From NCBI RefSeq assembly GCF_007827795.1, contig NZ_VITI01000004.1:310001-374000 (forward strand): a DNA stretch of 64,000 bases, written 5' to 3'. The notes under the pieces were generated by a model. The model ran no database searches and had not been told where the DNA came from. It worked only from the letters and a program-made list of their open reading frames with translations. This DNA comes from Azospirillum brasilense (GTDB lineage: Bacteria > Pseudomonadota > Alphaproteobacteria > Azospirillales > Azospirillaceae). Positions 18,237-26,502 of the stretch are shown here, in pieces (positions within the stretch are counted from its first letter, which is position 1; the number at the start of each line of letters is the position of its first letter). A program made the translations under genes and the position numbers.

Positions 18237-19349
18237 TCAGCGCCCGGCAGCCCAGTCCGGCAATTGCGACGCTTGCGCCGGATCGCCGATGGCGGCGGCC
18301 AGCGCCTCGCCCAGCGCCGGGGCGAACTTGAAGCCGTGGCCGGAACAGGCGCTCATCAGCCAGCAGCGGGCGGACAGCGGCTCGACGACGAAGCGCTCGT
18401 CGTCGGTCACCGTGTAGAAGCAGGTCGCCGCGTTGGCGAGGCTGTAGCGGTGCCCGTCCGCCAGCACCCGGCGGGCGCGGTCCAGCACGTCGCGCGCCTC
18501 GTCCGGATCAGGATCACGGTCGGCGTCCGGGTCGCCGACGCGCGAGAAGCGGTGGTCGCCCGCCTTCATCGTCGTGCCGGCCACCGGGGGCACGACGTAG
18601 ACCCCGCTCTCGCCGTCCGCGTCAATCAGCATCGGCGCCTTGGCCCAGACGCCGCGCAGCCCCTCCGGCGGCATCAGATAGGCCACCACCTGCCGGGACG
18701 GGGTCAGGCGAGCCGCCGTTACCGGCAGCAGCTTGGTCACCCAGGCCCCGGCAGCAACCACCAGCGCGTCGGCGCCGATGGTCCGGCGGTCGGCGAGCGT
18801 CACGGTGGCACGCTCGGCGTCGATCGCCGTCACGGGGGCACGCGCGTGGACCGTCACCCCCAGCGCGTTCAGATGGTGGCTGAGCAGCTCCACGATCCGC
18901 CCGGCAAGCAGCACGCCGCCGGACTCCAGATGCAGCCCCTCCGCCACCGCGTTGGCGTCGACCAGCGGGAATTCCGCGGCGATCTGCGCCGGGGTCAGGC
19001 GGCGGAAGGGATGGCCCAGCGACTCCAGCACATCGACGCTGTCGGCCAGCCAGCGCCGCCCGTCCTCCGCCGAGGCGGTGCAGAGCGTGCCGCTGGGAAC
19101 CAGCAGCCGTTCGCCCAGGTCGCCCCACAGCCGCTCCCACGCCTGGAGCGCGCGGTCGGTCATGCGGGCGTAGCCGGCGCTGGCGCCGTAGGCGTGGCGG
19201 AACAGCCGGTGCTGGTCCACGGAGCTGCCGAAGGGGTTGGGCACCTGGCCCTGGTCGAAGACCGCGACCTCATGCCCGGCGCGGGCCAGCGCCCAGGCCG
19301 TGCACAGCCCCATGATGCCGGCGCCGACGACGGTGATGCGGAGAGTCAT
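18237..19349 (-). CDS. MSOX/PIPOX-type FAD-dependent oxidase
   Basis: A 370-residue flavoprotein of the DAO superfamily closest in motif to monomeric sarcosine, N-methyltryptophan and pipecolate oxidases. The dinucleotide loop VVGAGIMGLCTAW is at residues 7-19. C310 in ATCFYTVTDDERF aligns with the cysteine that holds FAD covalently in this family. SGHGFKFAPALGE at 336-348 includes the lysine that activates oxygen in MSOX. The enzyme should oxidise a secondary amino acid to an imine, releasing H2O2. The next gene upstream, 14 bases away, encodes an ornithine-cyclodeaminase-type enzyme that could act on cyclic imino acids, so a shared catabolic step is plausible. Exact substrate unknown. Confidence 0.93.
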   Translation of the reverse strand: MTLRITVVGAGIMGLCTAWALARAGHEVAVFDQGQVPNPFGSSVDQHRLFRHAYGASAGYARMTDRALQAWERLWGDLGERLLVPSGTLCTASAEDGRRWLADSVDVLESLGHPFRRLTPAQIAAEFPLVDANAVAEGLHLESGGVLLAGRIVELLSHHLNALGVTVHARAPVTAIDAERATVTLADRRTIGADALVVAAGAWVTKLLPVTAARLTPSRQVVAYLMPPEGLRGVWAKAPMLIDADGESGVYVVPPVAGTTMKAGDHRFSRVGDPDADRDPDPDEARDVLDRARRVLADGHRYSLANAATCFYTVTDDERFVVEPLSARCWLMSACSGHGFKFAPALGEALAAAIGDPAQASQLPDWAAGR

Positions 19350-19363
19350 GATGGGAAAACGCC

Positions 19364-20320
19364 TTAACGGATCGTGTCGTTGTGGATCACCATCTCCACC
19401 GCCAGCTGGGCGGCGCAGAGGTCTTCCAGCGCGGTGCCGACCGACTTGAACAGGGTGATCTGGTCGTAGAAGCGGCGTCCGGCGCGCTGGCCGCGGGTCA
19501 GGTCGTAGAGGTCGCCGGCGATGTCCGCGTCGGTCAGGATGCCGGCCTTCATCGGCTGCACGATGTCCCCCGCCTCCTTGCAGGCGCCCTCGCGCGTGTC
19601 CACGAAGACGCGGGAGCGGCGGATGCAGTCGTCGTCCGCCTCGCGCATCTCCGGGGTGAAGCCGCCGACGAGGTCGAGGTGGGCGCCCGGCTGAAGCCAT
19701 TCGCCGCGGATCAGCGGCTCCTTCGCCAGCGTGGCGCAGGAGATCACCTGGGCGCCGCGCACCGCCCCTTCCAGGTCGGCGGTGGCCTCGATGCGGAATT
19801 TCGGGCGGTGGAAGCGGTTGGCCACCTTCTTCGCCTTCTCGATGCTGCGGCCCCAGACCAGCACATGCTTGATCGGCAGGACGGTGGCGAAGGCCTCGAT
19901 CAGCTCGGGCGCCAGAGCCCCGGTGCCGACCATCAGCAGCCGTTCCGAGTCGGGCCGCGCGAGGTAGGAGGCGGCGAGCGCGGAGGCCGCCGCGGTGCGC
20001 CGCTTGGTCAGGGCGGTGCCGTCCAGAACCGCCTGGGGCATCCCCGTCCTGCCGTCCATCAGCAGGTAGATGCCCTGCACCGCCGGCAGATCCTTCGCCC
20101 CGTTGTCGGGGAAGACGGTGACCACCTTGACGCCGATGGACTGGTTGACCTGCCACGCCGGCATCAGCAGCAGCGTGCCGTCGTTCTGCCCATAGGTCTC
20201 GACCGTGTGGTGGTGCCGCATCGGCACCTCGACCCCGGCGCGGAAGGTCTGCCGCATGCGCTCGATCAGCATGCGGAAGTGCAGGACGGATTTCAGCTCG
20301 GCTCCGGTGACGGTGCGCAT
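19364..20320 (-). CDS. Ornithine cyclodeaminase / mu-crystallin family protein
   Basis: A 318-residue NAD(P)-binding enzyme of the OCD family. It has the substrate-side arginine region GVEVPMRHHHTV, the DGRTGMPQAVLDGTALTKRRTAA family signature split across the domain junction, and the Rossmann loop LLMVGTGALAPELIEA. Members are ornithine cyclodeaminases, ketimine reductases, or delta-1-pyrroline/piperideine-2-carboxylate reductases. The start at 20320 (MRTVTGAELK) was chosen over 20347. Being first in a pair with an MSOX-like oxidase, it more likely handles cyclic imino acids than free ornithine; this is inference. Confidence 0.92.
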   Translation of the reverse strand: MRTVTGAELKSVLHFRMLIERMRQTFRAGVEVPMRHHHTVETYGQNDGTLLLMPAWQVNQSIGVKVVTVFPDNGAKDLPAVQGIYLLMDGRTGMPQAVLDGTALTKRRTAAASALAASYLARPDSERLLMVGTGALAPELIEAFATVLPIKHVLVWGRSIEKAKKVANRFHRPKFRIEATADLEGAVRGAQVISCATLAKEPLIRGEWLQPGAHLDLVGGFTPEMREADDDCIRRSRVFVDTREGACKEAGDIVQPMKAGILTDADIAGDLYDLTRGQRAGRRFYDQITLFKSVGTALEDLCAAQLAVEMVIHNDTIR

Positions 20321-20408
20321 CGGCGGCTCCCTCCACAGGTCCGGCAAAGCGGAACCCCCCTCCCGCCCCCCAGCCGGACGGGAGGCCGAAGGGGATGCCG
20401 GCGGGCGG

Positions 20409-20798
20409 TCAGTGGACCGTGGTCGCCGGCAGGGCGGCGCCGGAGCCGGTCACCGCGGGCAGGCCGCCGGTGCCGGACACTGGACGGTTCATCTCCGCCA
20501 GACGCTTCTCCGCGGCGGCGGCGCGGACCTGCGTCTCCTTCAGCTCGCGCTCCAGGTAGGACACGCGGTCGGAGGAGCGGCGGGCGCGGCGGCGGTGGCG
20601 GCGCTGGGCGTTCCAGGCGACGACTCCGCCGGCCAGGAAGCCGATCACCAGCGCCACCAGCGTGGCGAGGTAAACCGGAACCTCCAGCGTGAAGGGCAGC
20701 GGCCAGAGCGACAGCGTGACCAGGCCACGGTTGGAGATGGCGAACAGCACCGCGGCTAGCGCGATGGGAACGGCGATGATGAGGGCGATGAAACGCAC
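20409..20798 (-). CDS. LapA-domain (DUF1049) inner-membrane protein
   Basis: A 129-residue protein with two N-terminal membrane segments (about 3-22 and 42-63), then a basic stretch RRHRRRARR and a short coiled coil SYLERELKETQVRAAAAEKRLAEM. That is the arrangement of LapA-type proteins, which in E. coli help control LPS assembly through LapB and FtsH. The Pro/Gly-rich C-terminus is variable. It lies after ihfB on the same strand, as lapA does in E. coli, but no lapB follows here. Confidence 0.86.
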   Translation of the reverse strand: MRFIALIIAVPIALAAVLFAISNRGLVTLSLWPLPFTLEVPVYLATLVALVIGFLAGGVVAWNAQRRHRRRARRSSDRVSYLERELKETQVRAAAAEKRLAEMNRPVSGTGGLPAVTGSGAALPATTVH

Positions 20799-20886
20799 GG
20801 GTATGGTCCTCGTGTCCGTGGTCGGGGACCGGGGCAGCGCCGGGTCCGGGCCGATGAATCAGTGACAGGCTGTCAATGAACGGAAA

Positions 20887-21171
20887 TCATTCGTCGGTGT
20901 TCAAGCGCTCGCGCAACTGTTTTCCGGTCTTGAAGAAGGGGATCGCCTTCTCGCCCACCTCGACGGCTTCGCCCGTGCGCGGGTTTCGGCCGGTGCGGGC
21001 GTCGCGACGCTTGACGGAGAAGGCGCCGAACCCGCGCAGTTCCACCCGGTCGCCGCGGGCGAGCGCTTCGGAGATCTCGTCGAAGATGGTGCCGACGATC
21101 TTTTCGATGTCGCGCTGGTACAGATGCGGATTGCGCTCCGCGAGCCGTTGAATCAGCTCTGATTTGGTCAT
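20887..21171 (-). CDS. ihfB: Integration host factor beta subunit
   Basis: A 94-residue histone-like protein that heterodimerises with IhfA and bends DNA. It starts [23 protein letters not shown] and contains the [10 protein letters not shown] beta-arm tip with the intercalating proline, and VPFFKTGK-like [16 protein letters not shown] at the C-terminus. The [13 protein letters not shown] residues favour IhfB over HU. The start at 21171 is the standard one. Normally it directly follows rpsA; here an oppositely oriented DUF2189 gene lies in between, so ihfB must have its own promoter. Confidence 0.94.
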   Translation of the reverse strand: MTKSELIQRLAERNPHLYQRDIEKIVGTIFDEISEALARGDRVELRGFGAFSVKRRDARTGRNPRTGEAVEVGEKAIPFFKTGKQLRERLNTDE

Positions 21172-21336
21172 GGCGATTCCGTTTCCCCCGGTTCGAGCGC
21201 CCTTGGACCGCGCTCCTTGACCTGCGCGCAAGCGTGCCACCGGGTCCGGTGACCGTCAAGCTAAGCCTTTCTGGCGGAACCCTTTTCCCGGCAACGCTCC
21301 GGCTTGCCCGATCACCGCCCGGAAAAAGGCCCGAAA

Positions 21337-21373
21337 TGTGATTAATCCGTCTTACGGATTGCCTTTGATCACA
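21337..21373. promoter_or_regulatory. Nested inverted repeat between ihfB and the DUF2189 gene
   Basis: Outer arms TGTGAT / ATCACA (21337-21342, 21368-21373) enclose inner arms AATCCGT / ACGGATT (21344-21350, 21354-21360). The 37-base element lies in the 275-base divergent spacer, 74 bases before the DUF2189 start. It could be a protein binding site or an RNA hairpin; no regulator can be named. Confidence 0.35.
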
Positions 21374-21446
21374 CTATTTCCGATGACATGGATGGAACGG
21401 TCCCCGTCGCCGAACGCGGTTGGAGGGACGCGGTTGGAGGTTCGCC

Positions 21447-22253
21447 ATGACACACGCCCATCACACCGGCCCAGCCGATCCGCTGGCCGGCCTGCCCTAC
21501 GCGGACCGCGTCCGCACCGTCACCGCCGCCCAGGCTCTGGGCTGGCTGCGGGCGGGCTGGGCGGACCTGCGGGCGTCGGGCTGGGTCAGCCTTGCCTACG
21601 GTGCCCTGTTCGTCGCCATCGGCGTCGCGCTGACCGGCGGGCTGGTCCTGGCGGGCATGGCCTATCTGATCGCGCCGATGATCGGCGCCTTTCTGCTGAT
21701 CGCCCCGCTCCTGGCGCTCGGCCTCTACCGGATTTCCAAGGATGTCGAGGAGGGGCGGCGGCCCAGCCTGTGGCGGGCGCTGACCGCGTGGCGGGCCAAC
21801 CCCTACCACATCCTGACCGCCGGCCTGATCCTGATGCTGTACGTGATGATCTGGGCACGGATGAACGTGGTGGCCTTCGCCCTGTTCTTCCCGCACGAGG
21901 CCATCGCGCTCGATCATTTCGTGGCGCAGATGTTCAGCCTGGACGGTCTGGTCTTCACCGCTTTCATCACGGCGCTGGGCTTCGCCTTCGCCGCCTTCGC
22001 CTTCATCACCAACGCCACCGCCCTACCGATGATGATGGATCGCCCGGTGGACGTCTTCGCCGCGGCGCTGGCCTCGGCGATGGCGGTGCTGCGCAACCCG
22101 CGGGTCATGGCGCTGTGGGCCGGGCTGATCGTGCTGGTCACCGGCGCCGGGCTGGTGACCGGCTTCCTCGGACTGATCGTCGCCCTGCCCCTGGTCGGCC
22201 ATGCCAGCTGGCACGCCTACCGCGACCTCATCAAGGAGGACGAGGAGGGGTGA
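21447..22253 (+). CDS. DUF2189 membrane protein
   Basis: A 268-residue inner-membrane protein with about six hydrophobic segments, starting with a His-containing polar N-terminus and then LAYGALFVAIGVALTGGLVLAG. The GLYRISKDVEEGRRPSLWRAL loop is characteristic of DUF2189, a family with no assigned function, sometimes near cytochrome oxidase genes. The start at 21447 has a GGAGG six bases upstream. It runs against all its neighbours, between ihfB and rpsA, and ends at a strong bidirectional terminator. Confidence 0.88.
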   Translation: MTHAHHTGPADPLAGLPYADRVRTVTAAQALGWLRAGWADLRASGWVSLAYGALFVAIGVALTGGLVLAGMAYLIAPMIGAFLLIAPLLALGLYRISKDVEEGRRPSLWRALTAWRANPYHILTAGLILMLYVMIWARMNVVAFALFFPHEAIALDHFVAQMFSLDGLVFTAFITALGFAFAAFAFITNATALPMMMDRPVDVFAAALASAMAVLRNPRVMALWAGLIVLVTGAGLVTGFLGLIVALPLVGHASWHAYRDLIKEDEEG

Positions 22254-22275
22254 AGGGCTGAAACGTTTCAAACGG

Positions 22276-22310
22276 AAAAAGCCGCCGCGGGGTGACCGCG
22301 GCGGCTTTTT
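22276..22310. terminator. Strong bidirectional terminator
   Basis: A perfect 15-base-pair stem, AAAAAGCCGCCGCGG / CCGCGGCGGCTTTTT, with a GGTGA loop. Both strands end in a run of five or more T, so it can stop transcription from the DUF2189 gene and from rpsA. Confidence 0.92.
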
Positions 22311-22346
22311 CTTTGGCATAGATACGGGAGACGGGCCCCTCCCCGA

Positions 22347-22372
22347 CCCTCCCCCGCTGACGCAGGGGAGGG
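22347..22372 (-). terminator. Hairpin 15 bases after rpsA
   Basis: CCCTCCCC (22347-22354) and GGGGAGGG (22365-22372) can pair around a 10-base loop immediately after the rpsA stop. Another CCCCTCCCC lies next to it. Such C/G-rich intergenic hairpins are frequent in related genomes; it has no T-tract, and the real terminator is probably the one at 22276-22310. Confidence 0.38.
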
Positions 22373-22386
22373 GAATGGGAAGGACC

Positions 22387-24096
22387 TTACTCCTCGCCGG
22401 TCTGCTGCTTGCGCTTCAGAGCCGCACCCAGGATGTCGCCCAGCGAGGCGCCCGAGTCGGACGAACCGTACTCGGCCATCGCCTGCTTCTCCTCCTCCAT
22501 CTCGCGGGCCTTGATGGACAGCGAGATGCGGCGGGAGCCGCGGTCGATCTGGGTCACCTTCGCGTCGACCTTCTCGCCGACGGCGAAGCGGTCCGGACGC
22601 TGCTCTGAACGGTCGCGGGACAGGTCCGACTTGCGGATGAAGCCGGTGTAGCCCTCGCCGACTGTGACCTCGATGCCACCGTCGGTGACCTGGGTGACGG
22701 TGCAGGTGACGACCTCGTTCTTCTTCAGGCCGGCCGTGGCAGCCTCGAACGGATCGTTCGCGAGCTGCTTGATGCCGAGGGAGATGCGCTCCTTCTCGAC
22801 ATCCACGTCCAGGACCTTGACCTTGACGCGGTCGCTCTTCTTGTACTCGGCGATGGCCTCCTCACCCGACTTGTTCCAGTCGAGGTCGGACATGTGGACC
22901 ATGCCGTCGATGTCGCCCGGCAGACCGACGAACAGACCGAATTCGGTGATGTTCTTGACCTCGCCTTCCAGCTCCGTGCCCGGACCGAACTTCTCGAGGA
23001 AGGTCTCCCACGGGTTGTCCAGGCACTGCTTGAGGCCCAGGCTGATGCGGCGCTTCTGCGGATCGACGTCCAGGACCATGACCTCGACTTCCTGAGACGT
23101 CGACACGATCTTGCCCGGATGGACGTTCTTCTTCGTCCAGGACATCTCCGAGACGTGCACCAGGCCCTCGATCCCCGGCTCCAGCTCCACGAAGGCGCCG
23201 TAGTCGGTGATGTTGGTGACGCGACCCTTGAACCGCGAGCTGACCGGGTACTTGGCTTCCACGCCTTCCCACGGATCGGCTTCCAGCTGCTTCATGCCGA
23301 GGCTGATGCGCTGGGTCTCCGGGTTGAAGCGGATGACCTGGACCGTGACGGTCTGGCCGATCTGCAGGGCCTCGGACGGGTGGTTGATGCGGCGCCACGC
23401 GATGTCGGTGACGTGCAGCAGGCCGTCGACACCACCCAGATCCACGAACGCGCCGTAGTCGGTGATGTTCTTGACCACACCCTGCAGAACCTGGCCTTCC
23501 TTGAGGTTGGCCACCAGCTCCGAACGGGCCTCGGCGCGGCTCTCTTCGAGCACGGCGCGGCGCGACACGACGATGTTGCCGCGCGAGCGGTCCATCTTCA
23601 GGATCTGGAAGGGCTGCGGGGTGCCCAGCAGCGGGGAGATGTCGCGGACCGGACGGATGTCCACCTGCGAACCCGGCAGGAACGCCACGGCGCCCGACAG
23701 GTCGACGGTGAAGCCGCCCTTGACGCGGCCGAAGATGACGCCGGTGACGCGGGTCTGGTCCTGGAAGGACTTCTCCAGCAGCGCCCAGGCCTCTTCGCGC
23801 TTGGCCTTCTCACGCGACAGAACGGCTTCGCCGTTCTTGTCTTCCATCCGCTCCAGATACACCTCGACCGTGTCGCCCGCCTTCATCTCGGGCGGCTGGC
23901 CGGCAACGGCGAATTCCTTCAGCGCGACGCGGCCTTCCGACTTCAGACCGACGTCGATGGTGACCATGTCGTTCTCGACGGAGACGACGCGGCCCTTGAC
24001 GACCGAGCCTTCGAGGGACTCGGCCGTGCCGAGCGACTCCTCGAGCAGAGCCGCAAAGCTTTCCTTTTCGCCGGTCCGGGCCATAGCTTGTGCCAT
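22387..24096 (-). CDS. rpsA: 30S ribosomal protein S1
   Basis: A 569-residue ribosomal protein with six S1 (OB-fold) repeats that binds mRNA on the small subunit. The repeats are recognised by recurring cores such as ITDYGAFVDLGGVDGLLHVTD, TDYGAFVELEPGIEGLVHVSE and TEFGLFVGLPGDIDGMVHMSD. The start MAQAMARTGEK at 24096 has an AGGAG about 6 bases upstream (CTTAGGAGTTTCA). It follows cmk on the same strand after 156 bases, the conserved aroA-cmk-rpsA order of proteobacteria. Confidence 0.98.
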   Translation of the reverse strand: MAQAMARTGEKESFAALLEESLGTAESLEGSVVKGRVVSVENDMVTIDVGLKSEGRVALKEFAVAGQPPEMKAGDTVEVYLERMEDKNGEAVLSREKAKREEAWALLEKSFQDQTRVTGVIFGRVKGGFTVDLSGAVAFLPGSQVDIRPVRDISPLLGTPQPFQILKMDRSRGNIVVSRRAVLEESRAEARSELVANLKEGQVLQGVVKNITDYGAFVDLGGVDGLLHVTDIAWRRINHPSEALQIGQTVTVQVIRFNPETQRISLGMKQLEADPWEGVEAKYPVSSRFKGRVTNITDYGAFVELEPGIEGLVHVSEMSWTKKNVHPGKIVSTSQEVEVMVLDVDPQKRRISLGLKQCLDNPWETFLEKFGPGTELEGEVKNITEFGLFVGLPGDIDGMVHMSDLDWNKSGEEAIAEYKKSDRVKVKVLDVDVEKERISLGIKQLANDPFEAATAGLKKNEVVTCTVTQVTDGGIEVTVGEGYTGFIRKSDLSRDRSEQRPDRFAVGEKVDAKVTQIDRGSRRISLSIKAREMEEEKQAMAEYGSSDSGASLGDILGAALKRKQQTGEE

Positions 24097-24252
24097 TGAA
24101 ACTCCTAAGGTTGGCCGAAAGCGATCCCGCCATGGTCCGTCCCGCGGCAAAACGGGCCGGCCCCCGATGGGACCACCGCGCCGGGCACCACGCCCGGCGA
24201 CTTGGTTGACATGCGTTCCATATGGAGGGCCGAAGCGCCCGGACCCTGATGC

Positions 24253-24915
24253 TCAGACCTTGGGGCCGAAACCGGTTTTCGTTCCGATAAAGGCGGTCGC
24301 CGCTGCGAACGCCTGGTCGGCGTCGAGGGCGGAGGTATCAAGCACAAAAGCGTCGGCAGCCGGCAGGAGCGGTGCTACCGTCCTCTGGCTGTCGCGCGTG
24401 TCACGGGCCTTCATGTCCTCCAGGACGTCGGACGGTATAGCCGGAATCCCGCGTTCCCGCAACTCCTTGAGTCGCCGCTCGGCCCGCACCTCCACCGAAG
24501 CGGTAACGAACAGTTTGGCATCGGCGTTCGGGCATACGACCGTTCCGACATCCCGCCCGTCCAGCACCGCCCCCGGCGCGCCGCCGGGCGGGGTGGCGGC
24601 GAAGCGCCGCTGGAAATCGAGCAGGGCGGCCCGCACCTCCGGCACCGCCGCGACCTTGGACGCCGCCTGCGCCGCCTCGTCGCTGCGCAGGGCCGGGTCG
24701 TTCAGGATGCCGTCGTCCGGCCGCAGCGCGCGGGCGGCCCGCGCCGCGGCCTCCGCGTCCGCCGGGTCGCCGCCCGCGCGCAGCACGCCGACGCCGACGG
24801 CGCGGTAGAGCGCCCCGGTGTCGAGATGCGCGAAGCCGTAGGCCTGGGCGATCCGCTTGGACAGCGTGCCCTTGCCCGCCGCCGCCGGGCCGTCGATCGC
24901 AATGATCAGACCCAT
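24253..24915 (-). CDS. cmk: Cytidylate kinase
   Basis: A 220-residue CMP/dCMP kinase of nucleotide metabolism. The P-loop is [16 protein letters not shown] near the N-terminus, then [39 protein letters not shown] and the [13 protein letters not shown] lid. The start at 24915 follows the aroA stop by five bases, so the genes are translationally close. A co-directional rpsA is next. GTG starts further upstream inside aroA are possible but not needed. Confidence 0.97.
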   Translation of the reverse strand: MGLIIAIDGPAAAGKGTLSKRIAQAYGFAHLDTGALYRAVGVGVLRAGGDPADAEAAARAARALRPDDGILNDPALRSDEAAQAASKVAAVPEVRAALLDFQRRFAATPPGGAPGAVLDGRDVGTVVCPNADAKLFVTASVEVRAERRLKELRERGIPAIPSDVLEDMKARDTRDSQRTVAPLLPAADAFVLDTSALDADQAFAAATAFIGTKTGFGPKV

Positions 24916-24920
24916 CGCCC

Positions 24921-26258
24921 TTACGCCCCCGCGATCTTGGCGCCGACGCCGTTCATCAGAGCGACGAAGCCGGGGAAGCTGGTGTCGATGAAGGCGCCGT
25001 CGTCCACCTGGACCGGCTCGGATGTGGCCATGCCCAGCACCAGGAAGCTCATGGCGATGCGGTGGTCCATGGCGGTGGCGACGGTGGCGCCGCCCTGCGG
25101 CGGCTTGCCGGTGCCGTAGACGGTCAGGCTGTCGTCGGCTCCGACCTCGACCTTCACGCCGCACTTGGTCAGCCCGTCGGCGACCATGGCGAGGCGGTCG
25201 CTTTCCTTCACGCGCAGCTCCTTCAGGCCGAGCATCACGGTGGTGCCCTCCGCACAGGCGGCGGCGGCGGCGAGGATCGGATATTCGTCGATCATGCTGG
25301 GGGCGCGGTCCGCCGGGACGACGATGCCCTTGAGCGGTCCGTGCTTGACCCGCAGGTCGGCCACCGGCTCGCCCGCCTCGTCGCGGCGATTCTCGAAGGC
25401 GATGTCGGCACCCATCTCGACCAGCGTGTCGTAGAGGCCGGTGCGGCGTGGGTTCATGCCGACGCCGGGGAGCAGCAGCTCCGAACCGGGGCGCAACAGG
25501 GCCGCCACCGCCGGGAAGGCGGCGGAGCTGGGGTCGGCGGGCACCACGATGGTGCGCCCGGTCAGTTCCGGCTGGCCGGTGACGGAGACGGCGAGCGCGC
25601 CGTCCTCCATCCGCTCGGTCGTCACGGTGGCGCCGAAGTGGCGCAGCATCAGCTCGGTGTGGTCGCGGGTCGGCTCCGCCTCGATGACGGTGGTGGTGCC
25701 GGCGGTGTTCAGGCCGCAGAGGATGATCGCCGACTTCACCTGGGCGGAGGCCACCGGCAGGCGGTAGGTGATCGGCACCGTGCGGTCGCTGCCGACCACG
25801 GTCAGCGGCAGCCGCCCGCCCGACCGCCCGACGAAGCGTGCGCCCATCTGTTCCAGCGGGCCGGTCACGCGGGCCATCGGGCGCTTGTTCAGCGAGGCGT
25901 CGCCGGTGAAGACGCAGGTGATCGGGTGCGACGCGACGAGGCCCATCAGCAGGCGCGCCGCCGTGCCGCTGTTGCCCATGTCGAGCACCTGCGCCGGTTC
26001 CGCCAGCCCGCCCAGACCGACGCCGCGCACGCGCCACACGCCGTCCCCGCCGCGCTCCGCCTGGGCGCCCAGCAGGCGCATGGCGGCGGCGGTGTTCAGC
26101 ACGTCCTCCCCTTCCAGCAGGCCGTGGATGACGGTCTCGCCCACCGCGACGGCACCCAGCATCAGCGACCGGTGCGAAATCGACTTGTCGCCCGGCACGC
26201 GGATGGTGCCGGCCAGCGCGCCGGTGGAGGATGAGCGAAGCGGCTTCGCCTGCAGCAT
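24921..26258 (-). CDS. aroA: 5-enolpyruvylshikimate-3-phosphate synthase
   Basis: A 445-residue enzyme that joins shikimate 3-phosphate with PEP in chorismate synthesis. Visible signatures are [16 protein letters not shown] at the N-terminus, [30 protein letters not shown] and the C-terminal [12 protein letters not shown]. The [10 protein letters not shown] motif with alanine in the glycine-loop region is as seen in class II (glyphosate-tolerant type) alphaproteobacterial enzymes; tolerance itself cannot be stated. The start [10 protein letters not shown] at 26258 fits the family. First gene of aroA-cmk-rpsA. Confidence 0.98.
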   Translation of the reverse strand: MLQAKPLRSSSTGALAGTIRVPGDKSISHRSLMLGAVAVGETVIHGLLEGEDVLNTAAAMRLLGAQAERGGDGVWRVRGVGLGGLAEPAQVLDMGNSGTAARLLMGLVASHPITCVFTGDASLNKRPMARVTGPLEQMGARFVGRSGGRLPLTVVGSDRTVPITYRLPVASAQVKSAIILCGLNTAGTTTVIEAEPTRDHTELMLRHFGATVTTERMEDGALAVSVTGQPELTGRTIVVPADPSSAAFPAVAALLRPGSELLLPGVGMNPRRTGLYDTLVEMGADIAFENRRDEAGEPVADLRVKHGPLKGIVVPADRAPSMIDEYPILAAAAACAEGTTVMLGLKELRVKESDRLAMVADGLTKCGVKVEVGADDSLTVYGTGKPPQGGATVATAMDHRIAMSFLVLGMATSEPVQVDDGAFIDTSFPGFVALMNGVGAKIAGA

Positions 26259-26388
26259 GGGAGGACTCCCCAGACAAGAATGTGACCAGGGCGGAGTACC
26301 TAGCACAGAGGCGGGAACGAAGCGAGGGGCGCCCACGCAATGGCGAGGCAGCGGCTCCGGGGTGGTTCAAGAAACGGGATGGGGTGTG

Positions 26389-26465
26389 AACCACAGAGAC
26401 ACGGAGACACGGAGGTCAATCATCCCCGCGGCGGTGAGCCCTCTGTGTCTCTGCGTCTCTGTGGT
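26389..26465. repeat. Imperfect inverted repeat of the ACCACAGAGACAC type
   Basis: Left arm AACCACAGAGACACGGAG continues to 26415, and right arm CTCTGTGTCTCTGCGTCTCTGTGGT ends at 26465, with a 23-base spacer. The arms match over about 25 bases with two or three mismatches. The same sequence type (CCACAGAGACACAGAG) recurs as a dispersed intergenic palindrome in many bacterial genomes. It sits between aroA and the ggt stop, and its transcript would fold into a long hairpin. Confidence 0.72.
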
Positions 26466-26502
26466 GAAAAGACCAGCCAAGTTGTTTGTCAAACCGCCCC
26501 CG

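Noticed and set aside
20359-20385. Hairpin CCTCCCG / CGGGAGG after lapA
   Set aside because: It has no T-tract and a large C-rich loop, so it is too weak to call a terminator.
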